Source of the DNA: Spirochaetales bacterium
Lineage (GTDB): Bacteria; Spirochaetota; Spirochaetia; Treponematales; Treponemataceae
Assembly: GCA_030540405.1 (NCBI GenBank)
Contig: JAUNWH010000025.1
Span: forward strand, 1-38,238
DNA length: 38,238 nucleotides
Direction of reading: 5' to 3'
Position numbers and translations under genes: made by a program. Shown here in pieces: positions 23,479 to 31,483 of the stretch. The notes under the pieces are model-generated. The model was not told where the DNA came from. It did no database searches and saw only the letters and a program-made list of their open reading frames with translations. Within the stretch, counting starts at the first letter, position 1. Each line of letters begins with the position of its first letter.

Positions 23479-24140
23479 TTCATGCAATTCAAACAGGACC
23501 TTTCAGCGTTAATACTTACATTGTAAACTTGGAAGGTTCTGACGCATTAATTGTAGATCCAGCCTGCTGCAAATTCTCAAATGACGAGGACAAGCTTTTT
23601 TCTTATCTGAAGGAAAATGGTCTTGTTCCAAAAGTTATTTTTTTAACCCACGGACATTTTGACCATGTGGCAGGGCTGAATACAATAAAGCAGAAATTTC
23701 CCGATGTAAAAATCCTCATTCATTCAAACGACGCTCACTTTATAGGAAACGGAAGTGAAATTTTGCAAAGAATTTCGCTTGAGCCAATGAATTTTCTTGA
23801 GTTTTTGCCTTTTGTTTCAAATCTTCCAGAACCAGATTTTTTAATTTCTGACAACACAATTCTTTCTTCTTATGTAAAAAATGTTCCTCTTCTTGAAAAT
23901 TGGAAAATTCTGCATACGCCTGGACACACAAAAGGCTCTTGCTGCCTATACAATCAAAATGAAAACCTTCTTATAAGCGGCGACACTGTTTTTCACCGTT
24001 CCTGGGGGCGCACAGATCTTTTCAGCGGAAGCGATGCAGACATGAAACACAGCCTGAACAGAATTTACACAGAAATTCCAAACGAAACAAAAGTATTTCC
24101 AGGACACAATTATTACGGCTTTACGCTTGGAGAAAATTAA
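23475..24140 (+). CDS. Metallo-beta-lactamase-fold hydrolase (glyoxalase II-like)
   Basis: A 221-aa MBL-fold metallohydrolase. Zinc ligands are visible in THGHFDHVAG (HxHxDH), HTPGHTKGS, SGDTVFHRSWGR and the final FPGHNYYGF. The pattern is closest to GloC/YcbL-type hydroxyacylglutathione hydrolase-like enzymes. The true thioester substrate is uncertain, since many such proteins act on other substrates. The start is TTG at 23475, whose last two bases form part of the upstream TGA stop. GGTGA at 23464-23468 lies at good spacing, and no ATG or GTG occurs early enough to keep the first beta strand. It is the last gene of the plus-strand run. Confidence 0.85.
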   Translation: MIHAIQTGPFSVNTYIVNLEGSDALIVDPACCKFSNDEDKLFSYLKENGLVPKVIFLTHGHFDHVAGLNTIKQKFPDVKILIHSNDAHFIGNGSEILQRISLEPMNFLEFLPFVSNLPEPDFLISDNTILSSYVKNVPLLENWKILHTPGHTKGSCCLYNQNENLLISGDTVFHRSWGRTDLFSGSDADMKHSLNRIYTEIPNETKVFPGHNYYGFTLGEN

Positions 24141-24169
24141 GGAAAGCCAACTTTCTATTTAACTTTTCT

Positions 24170-24202
24170 AAAAAAAAAAGCCCTGGTAAATTACCAGAGC
24201 TT
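24170..24202 (-). terminator. ftsH terminator
   Basis: On the minus strand AAGCTCTGGTAA and TTACCAGGGCTT form a stem with one mismatch around CTGGT/ACCAG, followed by T10 (24179-24170). It begins 8 nt past the ftsH stop. On the plus strand, GAAAG (24142-24146) / CTTTC (24151-24155) is a weak candidate for ending the MBL gene transcript. Confidence 0.8.
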
Positions 24203-24209
24203 AATAAAA

Positions 24210-26273
24210 TCATTTTTCTTCAGTTGAGTCTTTTTTAGCACGAGGTTTTCTTGCGCGTTTCGGTTTTTCCTCCGAAGAATTTTTTACAGCTGTTGCTTCA
24301 AGCTCATTGCAATGATCTTCAGCCTTTATAATTTCTTGGAATTCCTTGCCTTCCATTGTTTCTTTTACAAGAAGACGCTGCGCAATGTATTCAAGAAGAT
24401 TTCCGTGTTTTTTCAAAGTTTTCAGAACAGACTGATAGCGTTCTTCCATAACACGGGCAATCTCTTCGTCCACATATTTCTGTGTGTCTTCTGAAAATTC
24501 GCGGACAAGCTCAGGCTCCTGAGTTCCATAGCCTCTTCCGCTTTTTCCAAGAGTAACGTTCTTGAATTTTTCACTCATGCCGTAATCTGTAATCATACGC
24601 TTGATAATGTCTGTTGCACGGCTAATGTCATTTGAAGCGCCTGTGCTTATTTCACCAAAAATTATCTGTTCAGCCGCACGTCCGCCCAAAAGAACATCAA
24701 CTTGCCCCATAAGCTCTTTTTTGCTGTACAAGAACTGGTCGTCCTCTGAACGCTGCAAAGTATAGCCCAAAGCGCCCATTCCGCGCGGAATAATTGTTAT
24801 CTTGTGAACAGGATCGCTTCCCGGAGTAAACGCCGCCACAAGAGCATGGCCAGTTTCATGGTAAGCCACAATCTTGCGTTCATTTTCTTTTACAACACGG
24901 GACTTCTTTTTAAGGCCAACCAAAGTTTTTTCTATGGCTTCGTCAAAATCATCCATAAGAACAACTTTTCTTCCAGCACGAACAGCAAGAAGAGCCGCCT
25001 CGTTTACAATGTTGGCCAAATCTGCGCCAGCAAATCCGCTTGTGGCATGAGCAACTGCGGAAAAATCAACGCTCTGGTCTATTTTTACATTCTTTGCATG
25101 AAGCCTAAGAATTTCTTCACGGCCTTTTACATCCGGCTTGTCCACTACAATCTGGCGGTCAAATCGTCCAGGGCGCAAAAGCGCAGGATCCAGAATATCA
25201 GGGCGATTTGTAGCAGCAAGAATTATAAGTCCCTTTTCATTGTCGAATCCGTCCATTTCAACCAAAAGCTGATTCAATGTCTGTTCACGCTCATCGTTTC
25301 CGCCAAGATTATTTACACGGCTCTTGCCTATAGCATCAAGCTCATCAATAAAAATAATACACGGAGCTTTTTCCCGGGCAGCACGGAACAAATCACGCAC
25401 ACGGCTTGCGCCAACGCCAACGAACATTTCAACAAAATCAGAACCAGAAATTCTAAAGAACGGAACACCAGCTTCACCCGCAACAGCACGCGCAAGCAAA
25501 GTTTTTCCAGTCCCCGGAGGTCCTACAAGCAAAGCGCCTTTTGGAATTTTTCCGCCTATATCTGTGTATTTTTTTGGCTGCTTCAAAAAATCAACAAGCT
25601 CCATCAATTCTTCTTTAGCTTCGTCAACGCCAGCCACATCCTGAAAACGAGTTTTTACCTTTCCTTCATCAACAGCCTTTGATCTTCCGCCGCCGCCAAG
25701 AATAGAGCCCATTCCACCAATTCCACCGCCCATCTTTCTGAAAATAAAGAAATACATTAAGAAAATAAAGCCAAACGGAATCACAAGATTAAGCAAAAGC
25801 TGAATAAGATAATTGTTTTGCCGCGTTACAAATTTGTAGTCCACGCCCTTTTCGTCAAGAAATTCAATAAAACCTTCCATAAGAACGCCAGAAGTCCGGT
25901 AGACACCGCCGCTTTCAGTTCCAAGAGGCATTCCCATAAAACCAAATCGTGAAGGCTGTGAAGCACCGGCAGAATGTGAAGTATAGCCTGTAAAATAATT
26001 TTCACCAAGTTCAACACGGACAATCTGCCCCTGATCTATAAGATTCCTAAATTCAGAAAAATCAATTAAATCAGTGGGCTTGGAAGAAAACATCATGTTC
26101 ACGGCTATAAGAACACCGGCAAGAACCAAAAGTATTGTCCAAAAAGGCGGACCTTTCTGCGGACCATTTCCAGAAGGCTTCTTATCCCCCTTCTCATTGT
26201 CTATAGAAAGCTTGAAAAAATCATAAGGATCATTTTCAGTCTGCTTTTTGTCATCATTTTTTTTGTCGTTCAT
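24210..26273 (-). CDS. ftsH: Membrane AAA+ zinc metalloprotease FtsH
   Basis: A 687-aa ATP-dependent protease for membrane and regulatory proteins, working as a membrane-anchored hexamer. Order: TM1 (about 44-62), extracytoplasmic segment, TM2 (about 154-178), glycine-rich linker, and the AAA+ module with Walker A GPPGTGKT (251-258), Walker [12 protein letters not shown] (306-316) and arginine fingers in RPGRFDR (about 367-373). The zinc protease site HETGH (472-476) has its third ligand near D549 (GASNDI). The C-terminus is Lys/Arg-rich and disordered. GAGGT precedes ATG 26273. The gene has its own promoter and terminator. Confidence 0.97.
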   Translation of the reverse strand: MNDKKNDDKKQTENDPYDFFKLSIDNEKGDKKPSGNGPQKGPPFWTILLVLAGVLIAVNMMFSSKPTDLIDFSEFRNLIDQGQIVRVELGENYFTGYTSHSAGASQPSRFGFMGMPLGTESGGVYRTSGVLMEGFIEFLDEKGVDYKFVTRQNNYLIQLLLNLVIPFGFIFLMYFFIFRKMGGGIGGMGSILGGGGRSKAVDEGKVKTRFQDVAGVDEAKEELMELVDFLKQPKKYTDIGGKIPKGALLVGPPGTGKTLLARAVAGEAGVPFFRISGSDFVEMFVGVGASRVRDLFRAAREKAPCIIFIDELDAIGKSRVNNLGGNDEREQTLNQLLVEMDGFDNEKGLIILAATNRPDILDPALLRPGRFDRQIVVDKPDVKGREEILRLHAKNVKIDQSVDFSAVAHATSGFAGADLANIVNEAALLAVRAGRKVVLMDDFDEAIEKTLVGLKKKSRVVKENERKIVAYHETGHALVAAFTPGSDPVHKITIIPRGMGALGYTLQRSEDDQFLYSKKELMGQVDVLLGGRAAEQIIFGEISTGASNDISRATDIIKRMITDYGMSEKFKNVTLGKSGRGYGTQEPELVREFSEDTQKYVDEEIARVMEERYQSVLKTLKKHGNLLEYIAQRLLVKETMEGKEFQEIIKAEDHCNELEATAVKNSSEEKPKRARKPRAKKDSTEEK

Positions 26274-26307
26274 TTTTACCTCAAGTAGAAATTTTGCTAT
26301 ATCAGAT

Positions 26308-26336
26308 AATATACAATATATTCAGCAACTGGGCAA
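26308..26336 (-). promoter_or_regulatory. ftsH promoter
   Basis: On the minus strand TTGCCC (26336-26331), 17 nt, then TATATT (26313-26308). The predicted start is about 26301, giving a leader of roughly 28 nt. Confidence 0.6.
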
Positions 26337-26357
26337 TTAAGAATATGACTTTGGAAT

Positions 26358-26387
26358 AAAAAAAACCGGACTGCAAGTGCAATCCGG
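26358..26387 (-). terminator. Terminator of the sugar ABC operon
   Basis: On the minus strand CCGGATTGCA and TGCAGTCCGG form a 10-bp stem (one G-U) around a 2-nt loop, then T8 at 26365-26358. It lies about 24 nt after the last permease stop and just upstream of the ftsH promoter, so ftsH is insulated from the operon. Confidence 0.88.
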
Positions 26388-26410
26388 CATAAGTTTTGTA
26401 AATGAAAGCC

Positions 26411-27322
26411 CTACTCTTTTACACCACCAGCAGTTACACCGCCAATGATATATCTTGAAAGGAAGAAGTAAATCACAATCAAAGGAAGAATAGCAACAGT
26501 CATAAGTGTATAGTTAACACCCAAGTCAAACATCATGTAGTCAGCAGAACGGGCATTGGCAATAACAATCGGAACTGTCCAAAGTTTTTTATCGCTGATT
26601 ACGAGAGCTGGAATAAAGTAGTTGTTCCATGAAGTAACGAATGCAAAGATTGCCTGAACTGCAAACGCAGGTTTAAGCATAGGACAAACAATCGCATTGA
26701 ATGTATAGAACTCATTGCTTCCGTCTACGCGGGCAGCTTCAACAATTGAATAAGGCAAAGTTGCTTCCATTGACTGATACATATAGAAGAAAACAACTGG
26801 AGCCGCAATAGCAGGAATAACAAGCGGAATATAGGAATTCATAATTCCAAGCTTTGTAATCAACTGCAAGAATCCAAGTGTAGAAACCTGTGTTGGAACC
26901 ATCATAACAGCCATGATGAACTTAAATGCGCTCTTTTTGCCTTTGAAGTTGTACATATAAATTCCATAAGCTGTCATTGCGCTAAAGTAAGTTGTAAACG
27001 CAGCTGTAAAAAGAGCAACAAGGAAACTGTTTCCAAGACCGCGGAAAATAGGATAGCTTGTTCCGTAAACCTTGCGTTCAACCTGCTGACCTGCAACAAT
27101 GTCAAACCAGCGTTCACTCTTTAAAAACTGCTTAATATGAAGCCAAAGCTGAGTTCCAGGGATAGCAGAGAATCCACTTTGAATCTGCGGATGTGAGCGA
27201 GTTGCATTGATAACCATGATATAAAATGGAAACAATGAAAGAATCGCAAGAAGGACCAGAACTGCATAGCAGATAAATCTTCTGGTAGAAAGCATTTTTG
27301 CCTGACTTTTTAATTTCTCCAT
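26411..27322 (-). CDS. Carbohydrate ABC transporter permease (MalG type)
   Basis: A 303-aa inner-membrane permease with six predicted TM segments, beginning with a basic N-terminus and TM1 around 17-38. The cytoplasmic EAA loop that docks the ATPase reads VEAARVDGSNEFYTFNAIVC (about residues 203-222). It forms the membrane pore with the product of the upstream gene, whose stop lies 11 nt before this start. GGAGA precedes ATG 27322. The substrate is a sugar or oligosaccharide by family (CUT1) and is otherwise unspecified. No ATP-binding gene is in the window, so a shared MsmX/UgpC-like ATPase from elsewhere is likely. Confidence 0.92.
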   Translation of the reverse strand: MEKLKSQAKMLSTRRFICYAVLVLLAILSLFPFYIMVINATRSHPQIQSGFSAIPGTQLWLHIKQFLKSERWFDIVAGQQVERKVYGTSYPIFRGLGNSFLVALFTAAFTTYFSAMTAYGIYMYNFKGKKSAFKFIMAVMMVPTQVSTLGFLQLITKLGIMNSYIPLVIPAIAAPVVFFYMYQSMEATLPYSIVEAARVDGSNEFYTFNAIVCPMLKPAFAVQAIFAFVTSWNNYFIPALVISDKKLWTVPIVIANARSADYMMFDLGVNYTLMTVAILPLIVIYFFLSRYIIGGVTAGGVKE

Positions 27323-27333
27323 AAAATTATCTC

Positions 27334-28311
27334 CTATCTTTTATTCTGGTACTTGCTCATAGTAATCTTATAAACAAGTCCGCTTAAAATACCAGTAACT
27401 GCAAACAGAAGTACAGAAATAGCTCCTGCAGGTCCATAGTTTTTGCTCTGAAGATGATTGTTAAGTTTCATAATAATTGTCATTGTGGTTCTGTCTGGAG
27501 TACCGGCAGCATTTGTCAAAATCTGCGGAACATCGAACATCTGAATACCACCAATCAAAGAAGTAATGAAAACATAAACGAAAATCGGAAGAAGCAATGG
27601 CATTGTAACTTTGAAGAACACCTGAGAAGGAGAAGCTCCGTCTATGCGGGCTGCTTCAAAGAGGCTGTTGTCAATTCCCATAACACCAGCCATAAGCAAA
27701 ATTGTTGTGTTTCCATACCACATAAGGAAGTTCATTGCAGCAACCAAAGTTCTAGTCCAAGCCGTAGAAGAAAAGAAACGAATCGGCTCCATAGGTTTTT
27801 GGGTTCCTGCAATAATAGCAGCTTCATTTGTCTTATCAGCAATTGAACGAATCATGCCGTTTACAGGACCATTAGGCGAGAACAAAGTAAAGAACAGCAT
27901 TGCGAATGTCGCCGCCATAATCAAATTAGGCATATAAATAACTGTCTTAAAGAATCCCTGGCCTTTAAGGTTAAGTTCTGTGTTTGTAAACCAAACAGCA
28001 AGAAGCAAAGAAATTATAATCTGCGGAACAAATCCCATGACCCACATTATAAGTGTATTAAGGAAATATTTTCCCAAGCTGTCGCCAGCGGTAAATATCG
28101 CCTTGAAATTTTCCAAACCAATAAAAGTAGGTCCAACAGTAAGAAGTCCTACACGGTAATACTCAAACAAGCTGAAAATAAAAGTTGTCAAAAGCGGAAT
28201 GAGCGAAAATATAATATAAATTACAAAGAATGGCGCAATAAAAACATATCCCCAATTATCATACTGGATGGTATGCTTTCTATTTGCACTTTTTTTAACA
28301 TTATTTTTCAT
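27334..28311 (-). CDS. Carbohydrate ABC transporter permease (MalF type)
   Basis: The 325-aa partner permease has about six TM segments (first at about 23-46) and an EAA loop FEAARIDGASPSQVFFKVTM (about 218-237). Along with the MalG-type subunit it forms the translocation channel for the substrate delivered by the binding protein encoded upstream. AGAGGA lies just before ATG 28311. It is separated from the binding-protein gene by 162 bp containing two hairpins, a layout that lets the binding protein be made in excess over the permeases. Confidence 0.92.
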   Translation of the reverse strand: MKNNVKKSANRKHTIQYDNWGYVFIAPFFVIYIIFSLIPLLTTFIFSLFEYYRVGLLTVGPTFIGLENFKAIFTAGDSLGKYFLNTLIMWVMGFVPQIIISLLLAVWFTNTELNLKGQGFFKTVIYMPNLIMAATFAMLFFTLFSPNGPVNGMIRSIADKTNEAAIIAGTQKPMEPIRFFSSTAWTRTLVAAMNFLMWYGNTTILLMAGVMGIDNSLFEAARIDGASPSQVFFKVTMPLLLPIFVYVFITSLIGGIQMFDVPQILTNAAGTPDRTTMTIIMKLNNHLQSKNYGPAGAISVLLFAVTGILSGLVYKITMSKYQNKR

Positions 28312-28376
28312 TAAATCCTCTCAGAAATAATAGCAACACATCATAGAGGGAAGTATTTCTATTGAAAAAAACGGGT

Positions 28377-28407
28377 AAAAAAAATGCCACCTCAAAAAAA
28401 GGTGGCA
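28377..28407 (-). terminator. Intra-operon terminator/attenuator after the binding-protein gene
   Basis: On the minus strand TGCCACCT (28407-28400) pairs with AGGTGGCA (28392-28385), with a T-rich loop, followed by T8 (28384-28377). Partial readthrough would lower permease expression relative to the binding protein. Confidence 0.75.
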
Positions 28408-28429
28408 CTTTCTTTCTGCAACCTTGAGA

Positions 28430-28455
28430 CTGAAACCATGAATCCATGGTTTCAG
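28430..28455 (-). repeat. Perfect 11-bp inverted repeat after the binding-protein stop
   Basis: CTGAAACCATG (28430-28440) and CATGGTTTCAG (28445-28455) with a 4-nt loop, 18 nt past the stop codon and without a U-tract. It is probably an mRNA 3'-end stabilising hairpin for the binding-protein transcript. Confidence 0.65.
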
Positions 28456-28473
28456 TGATAAGAATTACATCAA

Positions 28474-29808
28474 TTATTTAGACAAGTTTGGATAAAGTTC
28501 GATAACAGAAGTATAGAAGTTGTTCCAAGCCTGATCCTGTGAAACTTTTCCGTTGTAGTAGTCAGCCATAGCAGCCATAAGTTTTTCTGTCATACCCTGA
28601 TCGTACATAGACATGCAGCTCTTGTCGATAGAATCAGCAGAATCGATGAATACTGCCATGTGGTTCTGTCCGCCCAAGAATGGGTTCTGGTAGTCAGATG
28701 CTGCAACTTCGCGCATAGCAGGAGCGTTGTTTGTGAAGTCGCCCATTTCTGTAGCAATGCGAACCATTGTGTCTTTTTCGCAAGTAAGTGTGAGCATGAT
28801 GTCTTTAATCAAGTCAACATTGTCTGAACCTGCTGCACCACAAATCCAAGTTCCACCCCATGAGAATCCCATAGGTCCTTTGCAGAATGCCCAGTCGCCA
28901 TAAGAACCGTTTCCAGCAACATTTCCCTTTGCAGGATCATCGAGAGTGTTAGGAGCAAGACAGAAGTCAATAAACCAAGCCGGTCCGAAGTATCCGAATA
29001 CTTTTCCGTCTTTCTTTGCACCCTGGAAGCTTTCTGCTGACCAAAGGTTAGCTTTGTTGTTGTATCCCTTGTCTGTGTATGTCTTTGTCATGTCAACCCA
29101 GCGCTGGATCATCGGATCAATTTTGATTTTGTTTCCTACAACCCACTTTGTCTTTACGTTGTCAGAGAATACACGGAATGCATCATCGAATCCAGAAAGC
29201 ATGAAGTATCCTTTTGCTTTTGCCTTTGCAGCAACTGAGTCAAATTTATCCCAGTTAGCAAGAGCTTCCTGTACTTTTGCTGGATCGTCTGTTCCAAGAA
29301 CAGCTTTTGCGATTGAGCGGCGATAGATAAATCCAGCCGGACAAGCCTGCCAAGAAACACCTTTGAGAACTCCTTTAGAGTCTGTCATGATGTCTTTTGT
29401 ATACTTGAACTGGTTGGCCAAATCAGCCTTTGTAAGACCGATGTCTTTAACTACATCGAGAGTATATGGAGTGTCAACATACTTCAATGCATAGTCAGCT
29501 TCAACAAGGAACATATCAATCTTTTCATCTGCTGCAACTGAGTTCTGTGCAAGAAGAGCTTCATCAAGCTTATTCTGATAAGCGTTTCCCTGGTTTGGAG
29601 TCTGGATAAAGTTTACTTTTACACCAGCTGGAACTTTTGATTTGTAGTATTTTTCGAAACGTGCTGGGAATTCATCGTTCCAAACAGCGATGTTCAATAC
29701 TTTTCCGCCAGTTGTCTTACCTTTAGCCTTCTTCTTTCCCCAAGGTGCTGATGTTGCTACTGACGCAACCAATGCTACTCCCAAAACTGTAGCTACTAAC
29801 TTTTTCAT
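28474..29808 (-). CDS. Extracellular sugar-binding protein of ABC transporter
   Basis: A 444-aa family-1 solute-binding protein. The signal peptide (MKKLVATVLGVALVASVATSA) ends at a plausible signal peptidase I site (TSA|PW). No lipobox cysteine is present, so it is probably free in the periplasm. The mature protein shows GGKVLNIAVWNDEFPARFEK, the hinge-and-lobe pattern of CUT1 binding proteins, and Trp-rich segments (WAFCKGPMGFSWGGTWICG) typical of sugar stacking. A strong GGAGG lies before ATG 29808. It is first in the operon, behind a good promoter and a LacI-like palindrome, and is followed by two hairpins before the permeases. The sugar is unknown. Confidence 0.92.
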   Translation of the reverse strand: MKKLVATVLGVALVASVATSAPWGKKKAKGKTTGGKVLNIAVWNDEFPARFEKYYKSKVPAGVKVNFIQTPNQGNAYQNKLDEALLAQNSVAADEKIDMFLVEADYALKYVDTPYTLDVVKDIGLTKADLANQFKYTKDIMTDSKGVLKGVSWQACPAGFIYRRSIAKAVLGTDDPAKVQEALANWDKFDSVAAKAKAKGYFMLSGFDDAFRVFSDNVKTKWVVGNKIKIDPMIQRWVDMTKTYTDKGYNNKANLWSAESFQGAKKDGKVFGYFGPAWFIDFCLAPNTLDDPAKGNVAGNGSYGDWAFCKGPMGFSWGGTWICGAAGSDNVDLIKDIMLTLTCEKDTMVRIATEMGDFTNNAPAMREVAASDYQNPFLGGQNHMAVFIDSADSIDKSCMSMYDQGMTEKLMAAMADYYNGKVSQDQAWNNFYTSVIELYPNLSK

Positions 29809-29865
29809 GCAATTGCCTCCTTCATTAGTAATGCATAAACCTTTTTTCTTTCTAAGGTGATTTTT

Positions 29866-29894
29866 ATTATAAATCAGAATTTTTGTTTTGCAAC
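29866..29894 (-). promoter_or_regulatory. Sugar ABC operon promoter
   Basis: On the minus strand TTGCAA (29894-29889), 17 nt, then TATAAT (29871-29866). Transcription would begin near 29859, about 50 nt before the binding-protein start. The -35 lies inside TTGTTTTGCAACAA (29884-29897), itself a small inverted repeat that could bind a regulator. Confidence 0.7.
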
Positions 29895-29926
29895 AAAAAA
29901 AAAGAAAAAAAAATCAATTTTTGTAG

Positions 29927-29936
29927 AAACGTTTCA
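29927..29936. promoter_or_regulatory. LacI/CcpA-like operator palindrome
   Basis: GAAACGTTTC is a perfect 10-bp palindrome with a central CG, the style of LacI-family sugar-repressor operators. Its centre is about 72 bp upstream of the predicted operon start. Which regulator binds is not known, and no lacI-type gene is in the window. Confidence 0.45.
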
Positions 29937-29970
29937 ATAATATTTATTGTTATCATTCATCCGCAATATT

Positions 29971-30070
29971 GTCATTCCCGTGCATTGACACGGGAATCTT
30001 TTGCAATGTTCCAACTGATTACCAATCGAGTTTCTTTCAGAAACATCGCAGGGTCAAGCCCGATAATGAC
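29971..30070. repeat. Dispersed palindromic repeat, copy D
   Basis: Core of the repeat family without recognisable terminal repeats. It begins GTCATTCCCGTGCATTGACA and ends TCAAGCCCGATAATGAC. The centre carries extra sequence containing CAATCGAGTTTCTTTCAGAA, and the second hairpin has lost its left arm. Confidence 0.75.
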
Positions 30071-30120
30071 AACAAAACTAAAAAATCCACCGCACACTTT
30101 TTATGCAGCATGAAATTCGC

Positions 30121-30126
30121 TATAAT
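30121..30126 (+). promoter_or_regulatory. -10 element for HAD gene, probably leaderless
   Basis: Perfect TATAAT, then six bases, then ATG 30133. The expected -35 position (30098-30103) reads TTTTTA, a poor match. There is no Shine-Dalgarno sequence. Confidence 0.5.
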
Positions 30127-30132
30127 ATAAAT

Positions 30133-30774
30133 ATGAAAAACAGCGGTTTTAACGGAATCATTCTAGACATAGACGGCACAATTTGGAACACAACTGGAAT
30201 TGTCGCGGTCGCCTGGAACAAGGCAATTGAAATGTCCGGACTAAAGGCAAAAAAAGTAAATGCGCAGATTCTTCAGCAAGAATTCGGAAAAACAATGGAT
30301 ACAATTGCAAGCGACTTATGGCCGGAACTAGACAAGGCGGAACAAAGCAAGCTAATGTCTTACTGCTGCACGGAAGAACAGATTGCAATCCGGGAAAATA
30401 CATTCGACATAACATATCCCGGCGTAATTGAAACAATAAAAGAACTTTCTTCCTCGAAAAATTTTTACATTGTAAGCAACTGCCAAAACGGATACATTGA
30501 GCTTACAATGGAAAAAACGGGACTTTCGCCTTTTATAAAGGACTACGAATGTTTCGGGCGCACAGGAAAATCCAAAGCGGAAAACATTCAGATTCTGATG
30601 GCAAGAAACGGAATGAGTTCCGCAGTTTACATTGGCGACACGCAAGGAGATGCGGATGCTTGCTTGCAGGCAGGAATTCCTTTTATCTGGGCTTCCTACG
30701 GATTCGGAAAAGCTTCAAAATACATAGAAAAACTTGAAAACTTTTGCGACTTAAAAAAAATATTTTCAGAATAA
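30133..30774 (+). CDS. HAD-superfamily phosphatase (phosphoglycolate phosphatase-like)
   Basis: The 213-aa protein has all four HAD motifs: nucleophile DIDGT near the N-terminus, VSNCQNGY (motif II), the motif III lysine in TGKSKAENI, and YIGDTQGDADACLQAG (motif IV). A helical cap lies between motifs I and II. It is like PGP/Gph or pyrimidine nucleotidases; the substrate is unknown. ATG 30133 is preferred over an in-frame ATG at 30103, which lies upstream of the TATAAT. The placement suggests leaderless translation. Confidence 0.83.
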   Translation: MKNSGFNGIILDIDGTIWNTTGIVAVAWNKAIEMSGLKAKKVNAQILQQEFGKTMDTIASDLWPELDKAEQSKLMSYCCTEEQIAIRENTFDITYPGVIETIKELSSSKNFYIVSNCQNGYIELTMEKTGLSPFIKDYECFGRTGKSKAENIQILMARNGMSSAVYIGDTQGDADACLQAGIPFIWASYGFGKASKYIEKLENFCDLKKIFSE

Positions 30775-30805
30775 AAGGGGCAATTTTCAACTTTTGTAAT
30801 TTTAT

Positions 30806-30833
30806 GTCATTATCGGGTCATAGCATGGGAATG
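30806..30833. repeat. Dispersed repeat remnant, copy E
   Basis: A short fusion of the two family ends: GTCATTATCGGGTCA joined directly to TAGCATGGGAATGAT, with the centre deleted. It lies in the gap before the second HAD gene. Confidence 0.55.
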
Positions 30834-30871
30834 ATATTTGACCTAAAATATATTTTTCATTTGGAGGAAAA

Positions 30872-31483
30872 ATGCTTTATATTTTCGACATGGGCGGAGT
30901 TGTAACAAATTCCGCGGTTTTAGATGACAAATTGTGCAAGGTTCTTGGAATTTCAGTTGAAGAATTTGAAAGAATCTGCGGAAAAAAAACAGACGGCGCA
31001 AACAAAGGCCAGCTTGAAAGCCTAGGATTGTTCAGTCTTTGCTCCGACGGAATAATCGACACAAACGAATTTTGGGCAGAATTTTCAAAGAGAAGCGGAA
31101 TTGCAGTAAAAACAGACTGGTTCAGGTGGCTTTTTCATCCTGTAAGAAATGAAAAAACTGTGGCAATTGTAAAAGCTTTGCGTTCAGAAGGAAACAGAGT
31201 TGTGTGCGGAACAAACACAGTTTCTGCGCATTACTTTAATCACCTTGAGCGCGGCGACTATGAAATTTTTGACCAGACTTACAGCTCATGCAACATGGGA
31301 GTTTCCAAGCCAGATACAAACTTCTGGAAAATAATCCTTGAGGCTGAAAACGTTCCTGCAAAAGACGCTGTGTTCATTGACGACAGAAAGGACAACTGCG
31401 AAGCCGCCGCTTCAATTGGAATACACGCAATCCAGTTTACAACAGCGGAAGAAGTCGCAGAGCTTTTAGGCGTAAAAATTTAA
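30872..31483 (+). CDS. HAD-superfamily hydrolase (YihX-like)
   Basis: The 203-aa protein begins LYIFDMGGVVTNS. The nucleophile Asp is kept, but the second Asp of the DxD motif is Gly (DMGGV), as is normal for the YihX / sugar-phosphatase subgroup with FDxGGV. Also seen: GTNTVSAHYF (motif II), SKPDTNFW (motif III Lys) and FIDDRKDNCEAAASIG (motif IV DD). YihX proteins dephosphorylate alpha-glucose 1-phosphate; that substrate here is inferred only. A strong GGAGG precedes ATG 30872. Its stop codon shares bases with the stop of the convergent lipoprotein gene. Confidence 0.83.
   Translation: MLYIFDMGGVVTNSAVLDDKLCKVLGISVEEFERICGKKTDGANKGQLESLGLFSLCSDGIIDTNEFWAEFSKRSGIAVKTDWFRWLFHPVRNEKTVAIVKALRSEGNRVVCGTNTVSAHYFNHLERGDYEIFDQTYSSCNMGVSKPDTNFWKIILEAENVPAKDAVFIDDRKDNCEAAASIGIHAIQFTTAEEVAELLGVKI

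Noticed and set aside
24804..25682. 292-codon plus-strand frame opposite ftsH
   Set aside because: It mirrors conserved FtsH codons on the other strand, has odd composition (Lys, Asn and Phe runs) and no recognisable domain or ribosome-binding site.
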